IMG/VR virus record: IMGVR_UViG_3300005253_000543
Location: 1-44,386 of that record
Direction: 5' to 3' (one strand)
From: a virus
DNA length: 44,386 nt
Shown here: positions 6,100 through 15,643 of the stretch, one piece after another
How the letters are laid out: every line of letters starts with the position of its first letter
Numbering within the stretch: the stretch's first letter is position 1
Translations under genes and position numbers: made by a program
Notes under the pieces: model-generated
Seen by the model: only the letters and a program-made list of their open reading frames with translations
Database searches by the model: none
What the model was told of the DNA's origin: nothing

Positions 6100-8334
6100 T
6101 TAGTTGGCCTCTGTGGTGGTGTTAGCCAGAGGTTGAGAGACGAGAATGTAAATCCTCGCCTGCCCTGCTGTAGCATTAACATGGTTGTCGCCGGTTAGGT
6201 CGCATTGGATTTCGATTGTCGCGGCTGCGACGGCCATGTAGGGAGCAAACTTGTCGGTGGAATCAAACAGCAGCGCGCCCTTACCCCCGCTTGCGGTGGC
6301 ATCGTGTAACTCGTACACGGTCGCTGCGGCGAAGAAATTGTCATCCAGCGTTAGATCATTGGCCGCCCCTCCGTTCGTTCCGACCGAGCAGACCGCCGCC
6401 GAAATAGAACCCCCCGACCAGCCCGTAACCACCGTTCCCACGACATCGTGAATCATCGTGTTGGCTGGGAGCGTCCAGAGAGTGAAGGTGTCCGCCGTCG
6501 CCCCAGCCGTCATATCGCCGAAGTCCACCTGCTTGAAAATCCAGCGGGGCAAGTTGGAAAGGTCGCCCTCAAGACTGTTCATTCGAGCCTGAGCAACCGG
6601 ATGAAAAGAGGCTGCCGTGTCCCCGATATTAGGGCCATAGACAGAGTTGGCTCCGTTTTGTCTGAGTAACGCCCCACCGGAATTTCCGGTCAGTATGTTC
6701 CCAACGATGTAGTTTGAGACTGGGCTTGCGCCAGAGTTTTCCTCTATCCCGTGGTCGCCACTGGAATCTATAGATACATTTCCAACAATCGTGTTGAAAC
6801 TTGGTTCTGTGGTAGCCAGGATTAGTTCAATACCACTCTTGGTGGAAGACCGAATGACGTTCCCGACGATTGAATTGCTCTGACCGCCCGATACAAGAAT
6901 CCCTTGTAGCGTCGAGGAAAGAATCGTGTTTCCTTGGATTGTGCATCTATCTCCTCCCACCGTGATGCCTGTACTTCCAGGGGTGTCGATTACGTTTCCA
7001 ATGATTGAAATTCGTAGGTCATTAGTACCCGTTTGTATCCCGCGCAAAGTTGGACTTGTTATACTGTTGTTGGAAATAGTCACGTCCGTTGACGCGTTGG
7101 AGGTTGTATTGACAATCCCATTTTGCGAAACCGAACTTATTACGTTAGTAGAGATGCTAACGCCAGAAACAGCGGAAAAAACTATTCCTTCCGCTGTCGA
7201 ACGGATTGTGTTTCCATTCGCCGTGACTTCTTCGGTGGTTCCTACCCCGCCTGTAATGGCAATACCAGAGTTTCCAGATGAGCTGCCAGAACCATTGATT
7301 ACGTTTCCCTCAATGGTGACCTCTCTAATCACACTAGAGGCGTTGTTTGGTTCTAGGTCAATCCCATGAAGTGCCGAACCTGTGATTTGATTGTCGGAAA
7401 TTATTACCCGTTCGCCCTCGGTCACGGCAATGCCGTTTCGCCCTGCATTTGTAATGGTATTATTACGAATTGAATTTCGCAGCGGTTTCACTGTCACAGT
7501 AGAACTTGCAGAAATCAGAATGCCATCTCCGACAGAATCGGCCGACCACACGCCGTCTATCACTAAATCCACTACCGCCTTGAAAAGCATTGAGGGACGA
7601 CTGGTATCGCCATTAGAAGCGGAGGAATCAAACTTTAGGTTTCTGACGGTGATGTTGGTATTTCTTGCTCCGTCGGTAGCTGGATTTGGCGTGTCATTTT
7701 CCAGCAAAGAGTTATTTCCAAAGCTGGCGCTTGCCTTGATAATCGAAGCGGCCCCCGTACCCATCAATGTGCTATTGGAAGGCATTGTGATCGTAGATGT
7801 GATCGTGAAGGTTCCAGGAGGAACGATTACCAGTCCTCCACCAGCCGGCAAGCCGTCTAGTGCTCCCTGAATGGTGGTGTATTCAGTTCCATCGACGTAA
7901 CGGATTTCGTTGATTCTTCCTGCTGTTATGGTTCCAGTAAAGGTTTGCGCTGTGGCCCAAGTGTTCGTCAAGGTCAGAATGGTCGTGACGTTATCCACCG
8001 ACCATTGCAGCACGTTTGAGGAGTTGTGGACCTCGATTGTGTAAGACTCATCAGAGGTCAGCCAGATTCCCGCGAAACCCCCTGCATCTAGGAGTACCGG
8101 ATTGGCATTGGGAGTTCCGCCCCCTGAATCGGTGTAGGTTGCTTGATTTGTAGTTGTCAGGCTGATGTAGGTGTGGACGTGGCCGTTGGCGAGAGGGTTT
8201 CCTGACGTGTCGAGGAATTGAATCCTAGGAACGGGAATAAGTTGTTTGGTCTGAGCCTGCGCCGGCAAGATTACCAGCAACAAAGCCAGGAACAAGAAGG
8301 CCAACAAAAAGGCTAACCACAGAACTCGTTTCAT
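6100..8334 (-). CDS. Tailspike with beta-helix and N-terminal signal peptide
   Basis: A 744-residue protein. Residues 1-28 are a textbook Sec signal peptide (MKRVLWLAFLLAFLFLALLL... PAQAQ). Residues about 35-115 (IQFLDTSGNPLANGHVHTY, YTDSGGG, LLDAGGFAGIWL, YTIEVHNSSNVLQWSVDNV) match the pattern of the P22-type tailspike head-binding domain. Residues about 150-570 are a parallel beta-helix with repeated NxIxxSxxxGIxV turns (ITNAGRNGIAV, GNTILSSTLQGILV), typical of host-polysaccharide depolymerases. The C-terminal 150 residues form a separate beta-rich domain. It starts four bases inside the end of the polyvalent-protein gene. A signal peptide on a tailspike is highly unusual. Confidence 0.88.
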   Translation of the reverse strand: MKRVLWLAFLLAFLFLALLLVILPAQAQTKQLIPVPRIQFLDTSGNPLANGHVHTYISLTTTNQATYTDSGGGTPNANPVLLDAGGFAGIWLTSDESYTIEVHNSSNVLQWSVDNVTTILTLTNTWATAQTFTGTITAGRINEIRYVDGTEYTTIQGALDGLPAGGGLVIVPPGTFTITSTITMPSNSTLMGTGAASIIKASASFGNNSLLENDTPNPATDGARNTNITVRNLKFDSSASNGDTSRPSMLFKAVVDLVIDGVWSADSVGDGILISASSTVTVKPLRNSIRNNTITNAGRNGIAVTEGERVIISDNQITGSALHGIDLEPNNASSVIREVTIEGNVINGSGSSSGNSGIAITGGVGTTEEVTANGNTIRSTAEGIVFSAVSGVSISTNVISSVSQNGIVNTTSNASTDVTISNNSITSPTLRGIQTGTNDLRISIIGNVIDTPGSTGITVGGDRCTIQGNTILSSTLQGILVSGGQSNSIVGNVIRSSTKSGIELILATTEPSFNTIVGNVSIDSSGDHGIEENSGASPVSNYIVGNILTGNSGGALLRQNGANSVYGPNIGDTAASFHPVAQARMNSLEGDLSNLPRWIFKQVDFGDMTAGATADTFTLWTLPANTMIHDVVGTVVTGWSGGSISAAVCSVGTNGGAANDLTLDDNFFAAATVYELHDATASGGKGALLFDSTDKFAPYMAVAAATIEIQCDLTGDNHVNATAGQARIYILVSQPLANTTTEAN

Positions 8335-11300
8335 TCAATTCCTCCTAGTACACTTTCATCTGGACGAAAATCAATTCGCGTAGGTCTTTCTGGAACTTCG
8401 ATCTTGGGTTCCCAGCCCAGTGCTTCTTGCGCCCAGCGAATGTTCTTTAGCATCCAGTATTCTATCTCTTGACGCTTTTGCGCGGGTGTCTTTTTCTGGT
8501 CATACGCTATTCTTCGGATGCGTTCCCTCGCGTTCTGCATCCGTTTGCGGTAGCTTTTCAGTTTGAGATATTCCCGCCCTTCTGATGGGGTGAGTTTTTG
8601 CCCCCTTACGTCTCGACCTGGATACTTTCGGCTTGCTCGATACGCTTGCCACTTTTGGTCTAGTTCCTCAAACCGCTGCCAAAACTTCTCTATCGGCTCT
8701 GCCCCACCAGTCGGGAAGCGAGTTGCTAGTGCCCGTACAAGCGGAATATCAGCAGCGGTTCTTTCAGGACGCTCCGCACCTTCTCTTGGTAGCAGTGTGT
8801 CAATTGCTTGCACAATCATTCGGCCTGTGCCAGCAGAATGCCCATAGATGAAATGGTCGAGTTTCGCAGGAGAGTCCAAGCCCGGAATGCGGATACCGTT
8901 GCGCGCTAATGCTCTGATTGTGGTCTTGCTGAGTTCACTTGTGTAGGGCTTCGCCCGTTCTTCTGGTGGCAGCCTTTCCAGGCCGCGAGGCTCAATCGGT
9001 CGCTCGCGGAAGAAATCGTAGTTGGTAAGGTTTTCCAACATCGGCCTCATTCCGGTTGGAATTATGTCAGGTAACGTACCTTCGAGCATCGAATCTATGA
9101 AACCGTCCCATGCGCGCGGGTGCTCTTTATCCACCCATTCAGCAAATCGCTCTACGAAAGTTCCATAGGTCAAGCCCCACAGAAAGGGCTTAGGAATACG
9201 CAAGAACGGAGTGACATCTTCTAGTGGAGTTCCATCGGTTGGAATGTGCCAGAAAATGTCTCGTTCCCAGCGCGGCAAAGACTGATAGCGCGGATCGTCT
9301 TTGTTGACCCAATAGAGCAGCAAGCTCGGAACAGTAACGCCAATTGTTCCTTTGACCATCGCTCCCACTGGATTTCTCCTGTGGGTACGAACATACTTGT
9401 CTGTACCCTGCACAGCAGCATTCCAAAACGCTACAATCCGATTGACGGCGCGGGTTTTTGCCCCCATGCGTTGAAAGTCAAGGGTCGCTTCCCGCGACTC
9501 AAAACCAGACTCCCGAAGCCCTAACCCCTTACCTCTCGCCTTGCGAAACACACCGATTCGGGTGGCCGCTTCCAGTGATTCACTGAATATCCTCGCTGCT
9601 TCAATCGGATGTCTGACTACCCATTCTGGCCGACCCATCATCAAGTCGCGTAGGTTTTTTTGAACCGTAGTTCTGTCGATTGAGATTAGAGCTGCGTGTT
9701 CCCCTCCCCCACGTCGCCATTCGTGATACCACTCATCCTTTTTCAGAAATGAAGCCAACCCCCGGACTGTATCTAGGCCAGGCTTGAAGCCAACTTCGCT
9801 TTGAAACCAAGCATCCATTGTGTCTCGCAAGGGGTTTCGGATTAGAAACTCTGGTGATAACCCGGTAGCCCCTAATCGCAACAAGCTGGCGGGTTTCGAT
9901 AAAAGCCAAACAATTAACCCACCGCTTTCCTTGTCCAGACCTTGCAGAGCTTTGTACAGGTCTTGATCGTGAACTTTGTAGTATCGACGCTTCCCTTGGT
10001 CCATCACCGTCAAAACCCCCTCTTTGGGTGAGGACAAATGCGACGGTCGGAAGACAGTTGCCAACACGTCGAGGTCGGCTACTTTCATGTCGGCTTCCGA
10101 GAAACCAGCCTCCCGTAGAGACTTTTTGATTTCTCCAATCTCGAACCGTGTAGGCCGAACTGGAGTCTTTACCCGCTCAATGAATCTCCCACTTCCTTTT
10201 GTCCGTTCTGCTTGACGAACCAGTGCCAGCATCGCTGCATTTCGGTCGGCCAGATTGATTATGGTGTAAAGGTTTTTCACGATTGATTCCAGCGGGTCAA
10301 TAATCTGACGCTCGGAACCTTTGATACGCTTGATCGGACTCCAGAGATCACCCAATCTTTCTTTCCCTATTCGACCAGTCGCTATCCCCTTCTGCTCCAT
10401 CACGCGGAAGAATGGGACGTACTCTTTGTTGAGGGACTTGATGACTTGATATTGCTCTGGGCTAATCATTTCGGAATCGCGGATGTAGCCAAGAACTAAG
10501 TCTTGAAATTCCTGCAATTCCGCCGCCGCTTTCCTAATGGTAGGATGCTTGGCTTCCATCCTGCTTAGAACAGCACCAGCCTCCTCCAATGGTATCCCTG
10601 TTTCTATAGGCTTTTCTCGACCAGCTAGTTCAATTGCGCGGCGAGAGACAAGATAGACCCGCAAATCGTCAAGCTGGTTCTCAAATGGCCGCAGAATTTC
10701 TCGTAGCGGCTTGGTGCCAGTTGGTTTGAGCGTTTTTGCCTCAAAGGGGGAATTTTCCAAGAACTCCGAAACTTTGGATGTCCAGCCAGCCAGCAATCGG
10801 CTCAGTGAGTAAGCATTTTCCTCTACGGGAAGTCTCTCACCCTTGAGCCTTTCCATTTCAGTTACCGTGCGCTGTAGTGGCCGCAAGGCATCTACCGTCA
10901 TGGTGTAGAGTTTTTCGGTAGTCGAAGTTTTCTCCGCGGTTTCGGTCTTTGAGAGACGGCTGAAAACCTTGCCTTCTGGACTGGTGGGCTCGAATGGTGG
11001 TGGTTCTTTCAGTCGCAACGACCCCCGCTCTCCTGGAAAACCACCTTCCCGGGCGAATCGTTCCATCTCGGCCTGTTCGGTCATGCCGAACTCGCGCGCC
11101 TTTACCCCGCCGATGCCTTCCAATGCTTTCGGCCGGCCGTGGCGCTTCACGGTTACGTCCCCAATCGCCACAGGTTCCGGGCCTTTACCGAAATCTACTT
11201 TCAGCGTATCTTCCCGAAACACCGCCTTGCCAGTTTCTAGGTCTTGTACCAATGCACCCACAGACGTAACTTTCCCGCTTCTTCCCATTGAATCTACAAC

Positions 11301-12953
11301 CCGTCCGCCACGTTCAATCGTATCGCCGAACTCATCTACAGCCCTGCGCTTGGCGGGTTCTTTCACTATCGCGCTAGGACGCTGCGGCTGTCGTTCCAGC
11401 CCTCTCCCAGAAAATTCAACTACGGTATCATCTCCAAAAACTTTGCCCAGCGTCTTTGCCTCATCTCCCACCCTAGAGAGACGAACGATTACCCCGTCGT
11501 AACCCTCAGACTCTAGTAATTCCCTAAGCTGGGCAATCTCTCTGCTGGTCTCAACTAAACCTTCAGCCTTCATCCTTATCGGGTTGGGGAATTTCCAGCC
11601 TGCCCTCCGAGTCAATGTGCTCCATTCCGCATCTGTTCGTATAGTTAGAGGGTTTTCTAGCCTAACCGCCACCTTCTCTACGGTTGGTCCGAAAAATTCC
11701 GCAAATTCCCTGCTTGGTGTGCTGTATCGACCCGGCCCCAAAATAGGCTCACCAGGATAGCCTTGAGAATAAACTGAACCCATTTCTTTGCGGCCTGAAC
11801 CTCTCAATAAATTCATCTCAACTGGTTTTCCAGTTCGAGCAGTATCAAGGTTCTTAGCAGGTGCGCTCGGCTCCCGTTCAAGCATCGAGGGTCGCGTAGG
11901 CGGACGCTCCGCTGCTCTCGCGGTAACTGCTTCTGCTTCCCTCTGTCGGCGGAGCACTTCCGGCACCCTCTCAGCCGCTACCCCCAAGTCGGCGGCTTCC
12001 CGCGCTGAAACCGGCTGGGGGGCCGGCAAAGGCTCTGTGGGAGGCTCTGGCGCTTTGAATGGATCTACCCAATCTGGGTGTGTTCTGTCTGCCTTCAAAG
12101 AAGCGCGTGGAGTGCCACCCTCTCCAACTACATAGTTGGTTGGTTTTCCATCCTCAAAGATTTGCCGCGTTCCCGGCGCTTCGACCATTTCCCCTGGCTT
12201 TTTCTTGCTAAGTCCATAAAGGGGATGTTGGTAAATAGCCCCCTCTGGGGGCGTTGGGACAGCACTAGGAGGCGCTGGCTTCGCCTCTGGCGCGCGTTCG
12301 GCCTCTGTCCGCCCTGCTACCCTGGCTCTTCTGCCTCGGACAGCGTGGGTGCCAGCCAGAGCAGCCAGCAGGGCCGTCAGACCCATTCTGGTAGCAATCT
12401 GCGCTGTACGCTGCTCGTCGCCTTCGTTTATGGCCTCACGGAGTTCGGGGTACTGCTCGGCCATGCCGCTAACCATGTGGATTGAGAAGCCACCTGAAAT
12501 AATCCTGCTGACAAGTGGTAATGCACCTGCGGTCAAGCCTGCCCCTGCTAGGATTGCGATGTTGCTTGGGGTCGAAAGACTTTCAGCTACTTCGGCGACA
12601 CCGCGCACTACTCCACCAAGAGGAAAGTCCACTGTTTCGGCAGGTTGAACTCCTTGCCCGGGTGGTGCCACTTGAGGGCCAAAACGGCTAGGATAGCGAG
12701 GTAGGCTTACGGTAGTAGTTGGCGGGCCTTCGGGAAACAGCTTCGTCAAAGGGATCAGCGGGACATCTACTTCGGTTTCCTGTACGGGTATCCCTGCGGC
12801 TCTGGGAGCAATGCCCATCTTGAACGGGGGGCGAACCAGTGGGGGCGGGGCGGGTGTCAGCTTGGGTGGCTTTGTAGGTTCTGGTACTGCAGCGTCGGGA
12901 GTGAAGCTAATCTTTTTATCTGGCCGAAAATCAATCTGTAACCCGTTCGCCAT
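8331..12953 (-). CDS. Large polyvalent ejection protein with ART-like and LPD38 domains
   Basis: A 1540-residue protein. Residues 1-110 are Pro-rich. Hydrophobic stretches lie near 113-165 and 187-203. Residues about 380-516 look like an ADP-ribosyltransferase domain of polyvalent proteins: NLLRGSG, GRYSTPSREFAEFFG, GYDGVIV and FGDDTVVEF are the usual landmarks. Residues about 640-980 are helical. Residues about 1010-1350 (YYKVHDQDLYKAL, LSPEFLIRNPLRDTMDAWF, FWNAAVQGTDKY) match the large polyvalent protein-associated domain LPD38. A helical basic region ends the protein. Phages inject such proteins with their DNA. The gene lies in the position of the P22 ejection genes, just before the tailspike. 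Catalytic activity is inferred, not shown. Confidence 0.8.
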   Translation of the reverse strand: MANGLQIDFRPDKKISFTPDAAVPEPTKPPKLTPAPPPLVRPPFKMGIAPRAAGIPVQETEVDVPLIPLTKLFPEGPPTTTVSLPRYPSRFGPQVAPPGQGVQPAETVDFPLGGVVRGVAEVAESLSTPSNIAILAGAGLTAGALPLVSRIISGGFSIHMVSGMAEQYPELREAINEGDEQRTAQIATRMGLTALLAALAGTHAVRGRRARVAGRTEAERAPEAKPAPPSAVPTPPEGAIYQHPLYGLSKKKPGEMVEAPGTRQIFEDGKPTNYVVGEGGTPRASLKADRTHPDWVDPFKAPEPPTEPLPAPQPVSAREAADLGVAAERVPEVLRRQREAEAVTARAAERPPTRPSMLEREPSAPAKNLDTARTGKPVEMNLLRGSGRKEMGSVYSQGYPGEPILGPGRYSTPSREFAEFFGPTVEKVAVRLENPLTIRTDAEWSTLTRRAGWKFPNPIRMKAEGLVETSREIAQLRELLESEGYDGVIVRLSRVGDEAKTLGKVFGDDTVVEFSGRGLERQPQRPSAIVKEPAKRRAVDEFGDTIERGGRVVDSMGRSGKVTSVGALVQDLETGKAVFREDTLKVDFGKGPEPVAIGDVTVKRHGRPKALEGIGGVKAREFGMTEQAEMERFAREGGFPGERGSLRLKEPPPFEPTSPEGKVFSRLSKTETAEKTSTTEKLYTMTVDALRPLQRTVTEMERLKGERLPVEENAYSLSRLLAGWTSKVSEFLENSPFEAKTLKPTGTKPLREILRPFENQLDDLRVYLVSRRAIELAGREKPIETGIPLEEAGAVLSRMEAKHPTIRKAAAELQEFQDLVLGYIRDSEMISPEQYQVIKSLNKEYVPFFRVMEQKGIATGRIGKERLGDLWSPIKRIKGSERQIIDPLESIVKNLYTIINLADRNAAMLALVRQAERTKGSGRFIERVKTPVRPTRFEIGEIKKSLREAGFSEADMKVADLDVLATVFRPSHLSSPKEGVLTVMDQGKRRYYKVHDQDLYKALQGLDKESGGLIVWLLSKPASLLRLGATGLSPEFLIRNPLRDTMDAWFQSEVGFKPGLDTVRGLASFLKKDEWYHEWRRGGGEHAALISIDRTTVQKNLRDLMMGRPEWVVRHPIEAARIFSESLEAATRIGVFRKARGKGLGLRESGFESREATLDFQRMGAKTRAVNRIVAFWNAAVQGTDKYVRTHRRNPVGAMVKGTIGVTVPSLLLYWVNKDDPRYQSLPRWERDIFWHIPTDGTPLEDVTPFLRIPKPFLWGLTYGTFVERFAEWVDKEHPRAWDGFIDSMLEGTLPDIIPTGMRPMLENLTNYDFFRERPIEPRGLERLPPEERAKPYTSELSKTTIRALARNGIRIPGLDSPAKLDHFIYGHSAGTGRMIVQAIDTLLPREGAERPERTAADIPLVRALATRFPTGGAEPIEKFWQRFEELDQKWQAYRASRKYPGRDVRGQKLTPSEGREYLKLKSYRKRMQNARERIRRIAYDQKKTPAQKRQEIEYWMLKNIRWAQEALGWEPKIEVPERPTRIDFRPDESVLGGIE

Positions 12954-12955
12954 AA

Positions 12956-14059
12956 TTATTCTACTTTCCGATAGCCTTGTTTAATGGCGTCCTGAAGTTG
13001 CGCCCTTGGTATTTTCCCTCTCACCCCATCTGGAGAAATGACGGAAACTGTGTCGGCTAGTTTGCCTTGTTCTGGAGCCTTTCCGCTCAGGACAGCATCG
13101 TAGTCTTCGTTGGCCTTCCGCAGAAGTTCTTCCATTCGAGCAGCTTGTTCTTTTGTCGGATCGCCTGGGAATCCAATCTGGGCCTTGATTACCTCCATTT
13201 CTCGCTTGAACCGTGCGTTGATGGAATCAAGTTGCCGCTTTTCCTCCCCGGTCGCTTGGCGATATTTCTCTTGCAAGCCAATCCACTGTCTTGCCAGTCT
13301 TTGTTGTTTGGGATCACCAGAAGCGAAGGCAGCGAATGGAGTAGTCGCCTTTTTCCCCCATGCTGCAATTTCCTTTCGCGCTTGAATCTCAACCTTTCCG
13401 TTTTTCTTTAGGCCCTTGGCTTCTAGCCATGCGGGATAAACAGCTTGAAACTCTCGCTCACTTGCCGGTTTTTCCATTTCGCGCTGGTGCCGACGAGTTT
13501 CCTTGTCCACACGCCGCTGCCTTTCAGCCGCAATCTGATCCTTTGCCGATGTGGAAGATAGGGCACCAACCCGCATGAACTCATCGCCTGGATACTGCTC
13601 TGGCGCCTCTTGCGCCCTTATCACGCCACTCTGGATCAACTGCCCTCGTACCTGTGCGTAGGCTTGCGTGCGCTGCTGCTCTGACACACCAAGCACCGCC
13701 TGAAAAGCACCCCCGATAGCATCATTCCTCTTGGCGGCATTGTCCAGTGCGGCCCCATCTAAATCTTCCAACGCCTTTCTCGACTTCGTGATGGAATCTC
13801 TGTACTGCGAAATCAACTGCGGCGACACACCAGCCCTGGTAACTAGTTCGATGGTTTTCCGTGGGTCGCCCTGCGCCTCCATGTAGGCTTTGCGGAATAT
13901 CTGCTGGTCTTTCTGCGCCTGTTGCTGTTGCTCGAGTTTTAGTTGCCCCGCTTGCTGGCCCTGCAGGAGACTCTTCAAATGAACCGCCTTCGTCATTTGG
14001 TCCAGCGGGCTCTTAAACTGTGGGGTGCGTACCCCCAACGCGGCTAGTGGGATTCCCAT
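12956..14059 (-). CDS. Putative internal virion/ejection protein
   Basis: A 367-residue, mostly helical, Gln-rich protein. Coiled-coil segments lie at about residues 35-60 and 175-300 (KDQIAAERQRRVDKETRRHQ, then LDSINARFKREMEV). The C-terminus (VISPDGVRGKIPRAQLQDAIKQGYRKV) is a short strand-rich motif seen at the ends of several phage ejection proteins. It lies between two other presumptive ejection genes, as P22 genes 7, 20 and 16 do. Its ATG follows AAGGAG within the end of the upstream gene. Direct homology to a named P22 protein is not evident. Confidence 0.65.
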   Translation of the reverse strand: MGIPLAALGVRTPQFKSPLDQMTKAVHLKSLLQGQQAGQLKLEQQQQAQKDQQIFRKAYMEAQGDPRKTIELVTRAGVSPQLISQYRDSITKSRKALEDLDGAALDNAAKRNDAIGGAFQAVLGVSEQQRTQAYAQVRGQLIQSGVIRAQEAPEQYPGDEFMRVGALSSTSAKDQIAAERQRRVDKETRRHQREMEKPASEREFQAVYPAWLEAKGLKKNGKVEIQARKEIAAWGKKATTPFAAFASGDPKQQRLARQWIGLQEKYRQATGEEKRQLDSINARFKREMEVIKAQIGFPGDPTKEQAARMEELLRKANEDYDAVLSGKAPEQGKLADTVSVISPDGVRGKIPRAQLQDAIKQGYRKVE

Positions 14060-14060
14060 A

Positions 14061-15206
14061 CTATTCTCCTTGCTCCTCCGGCCTCCGCAATGCTTGGGCC
14101 AGGAGAAGGTCGCTTAGGCTTCCAGTAGCTCCCGCGATTCCTCCGGTAATGGCATTCGCGCTACCGACATAACCACTGGCCCGGGCTGCTGCTGCGTTCT
14201 GGATACTTTGGCCTTGCTGTGCGGCAGAACCCAGGAGAATGTTACTCACGTTCCCGGCCGCAAACTGTCCCGCCGAGGAAAGTTGCCCTGCTGCGGTCTG
14301 TCCCACCCCGGACAAGGAAGCCAGTCGGTTGAACTGATTAGCCTGGTTCTGTTGGAAGATGTTGTAGTTTTGCTGGTACTCCGTCAGCGCCCGGTTATAG
14401 ACGTTGCTGTACTCACCAGAGGCATAGTCCTGTCCGTAGCGCGTGAGGGCTTCTGAGGTTGCCCCGGTCAGAAGGTTGCCACGCGCCGCGGCTGAATGCT
14501 CCAGGACATCCTGACCTTCTTGCAGCCGGAATTGATAGCCCGGAGTAAGCTGCATGGTTTCGAGCGTAGGAGCTTCAAACTCCTCCCCGAACGGCTGCAT
14601 CAAGGAACCAAACTCTCCCAATTCAGGATTAACCAGCGAACTAAGGTTGCCCGCTTCTCCCTCAGCACCAGCTAATACGGGAGTTGGAGCACCTCTACTA
14701 CCACCCTCAAAGGGAATGCCGCCTGGGGGTAGAGTGCTTCCTCCTGCCAGAGTAGAAAGTGGAACTCCATCCTCAGAGGGACGGCCACCCTTCCCCCTCG
14801 CCTCTAGCAAGGCTTGTATCCGTGGGGGCAAGGTAACGCCGCCGCGAGTTCCCGTACTCCCACTACCTACAAATCGTGGCTCACCGCCCGCACCCGGAAC
14901 CGCGCCGCCAGCCTCTTGTTGCTGTCCTGGAATCCCCATCAGATACGACAGGTTGGCGAGTGCCCCACGGCCAGTTTGAAGCCACGGAGCAAAGTTCTCT
15001 TGGGTAGTGGCAAATTGCTCTCTTTGAAAAGCTAGGGCTTCTCTGGCGGACTGAGCCTGTAGTTCTGCGGCGCGAGTTCCGGCCTCGGCTTGTACCCCAG
15101 CGGCACGTCCAGCCGCTCTTGACCCGATGACGCCGCTTGCGACCGCGCCACCAGCAGCGGCAATCCCACCGATTGCTAACGCGGTTCCAGTGCTAATTGC
15201 TGGCAT
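14061..15206 (-). CDS. Putative DNA-transfer (ejection) protein
   Basis: A 381-residue protein. The N-terminus is a Gly/Ala-rich hydrophobic helix (residues about 6-30, GTALAIGGIAAAGGAVASGVIG), then a helical segment rich in Ala, Gln and Arg (RAAELQAQSAREALAFQREQF... FAPWLQTGRGALANL). A low-complexity Gly/Pro region and a second Gln/Asn/Ala-rich helical part follow (LTEYQQNYNIFQQNQANQFNRLA). This composition is characteristic of short-tailed-phage DNA-transfer proteins. The start overlaps the acetyltransferase stop (TAATG). Confidence 0.75.
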   Translation of the reverse strand: MPAISTGTALAIGGIAAAGGAVASGVIGSRAAGRAAGVQAEAGTRAAELQAQSAREALAFQREQFATTQENFAPWLQTGRGALANLSYLMGIPGQQQEAGGAVPGAGGEPRFVGSGSTGTRGGVTLPPRIQALLEARGKGGRPSEDGVPLSTLAGGSTLPPGGIPFEGGSRGAPTPVLAGAEGEAGNLSSLVNPELGEFGSLMQPFGEEFEAPTLETMQLTPGYQFRLQEGQDVLEHSAAARGNLLTGATSEALTRYGQDYASGEYSNVYNRALTEYQQNYNIFQQNQANQFNRLASLSGVGQTAAGQLSSAGQFAAGNVSNILLGSAAQQGQSIQNAAAARASGYVGSANAITGGIAGATGSLSDLLLAQALRRPEEQGE

Positions 15207-15643
15207 TAGAGTGTCCTCTGGTAGCCTGTTTCAACTTTCTTGTAGCCCGACAACTTGGAAAACAATTCATCTTGGTCGATAGGGCAGGTCAGGTGCATCT
15301 GTACCGCCCCTAATTTCTTAGCCAATGTCTCGGCTTCCCACTTCAAGCGCAAGCCAGCCATCGTCTTTCGCGCTTCTGGTTCCACATACCAAATCAGTTC
15401 TCCCGCTGTCATCAAGCCAGAATAATAGTGGGGAAAAAGAATGAAGCAAAATACTCCAACCAGCTTGCCCTCTTGTTCTTCGACCAGGATTCTAGCCTGT
15501 GGGTTCGTGACCAGCTTCTTAGCAAGTTCAAGAGGAACCTCTGGATTGTCTGCGATGATCTCCCGGTAAGGACCGGACAGTAGAAAGTTCCTTCCCATTT
15601 CAATAATCCGAGGAATGTCGGCTGGGGTCGCTTCTCGGATCAT
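15206..15643 (-). CDS. GNAT-family N-acetyltransferase
   Basis: A 145-residue protein starting MIREATPADIPRIIEMG, the classical beta1-alpha1 opening of GNAT enzymes, followed by ILVEEQEGKLVGVFCFIL (beta2-beta4) and LRLKWEAETLAKKLGAVQMHLTC (acetyl-CoA binding region and beta5). The ATG shares its A with the stop of the upstream gene (TAATG), which argues against the longer frame that overlaps that gene. Substrate is unknown. It lies inside the tail/ejection gene run, where it may modify virion or host proteins early in infection. Confidence 0.85.
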   Translation of the reverse strand: MIREATPADIPRIIEMGRNFLLSGPYREIIADNPEVPLELAKKLVTNPQARILVEEQEGKLVGVFCFILFPHYYSGLMTAGELIWYVEPEARKTMAGLRLKWEAETLAKKLGAVQMHLTCPIDQDELFSKLSGYKKVETGYQRTL

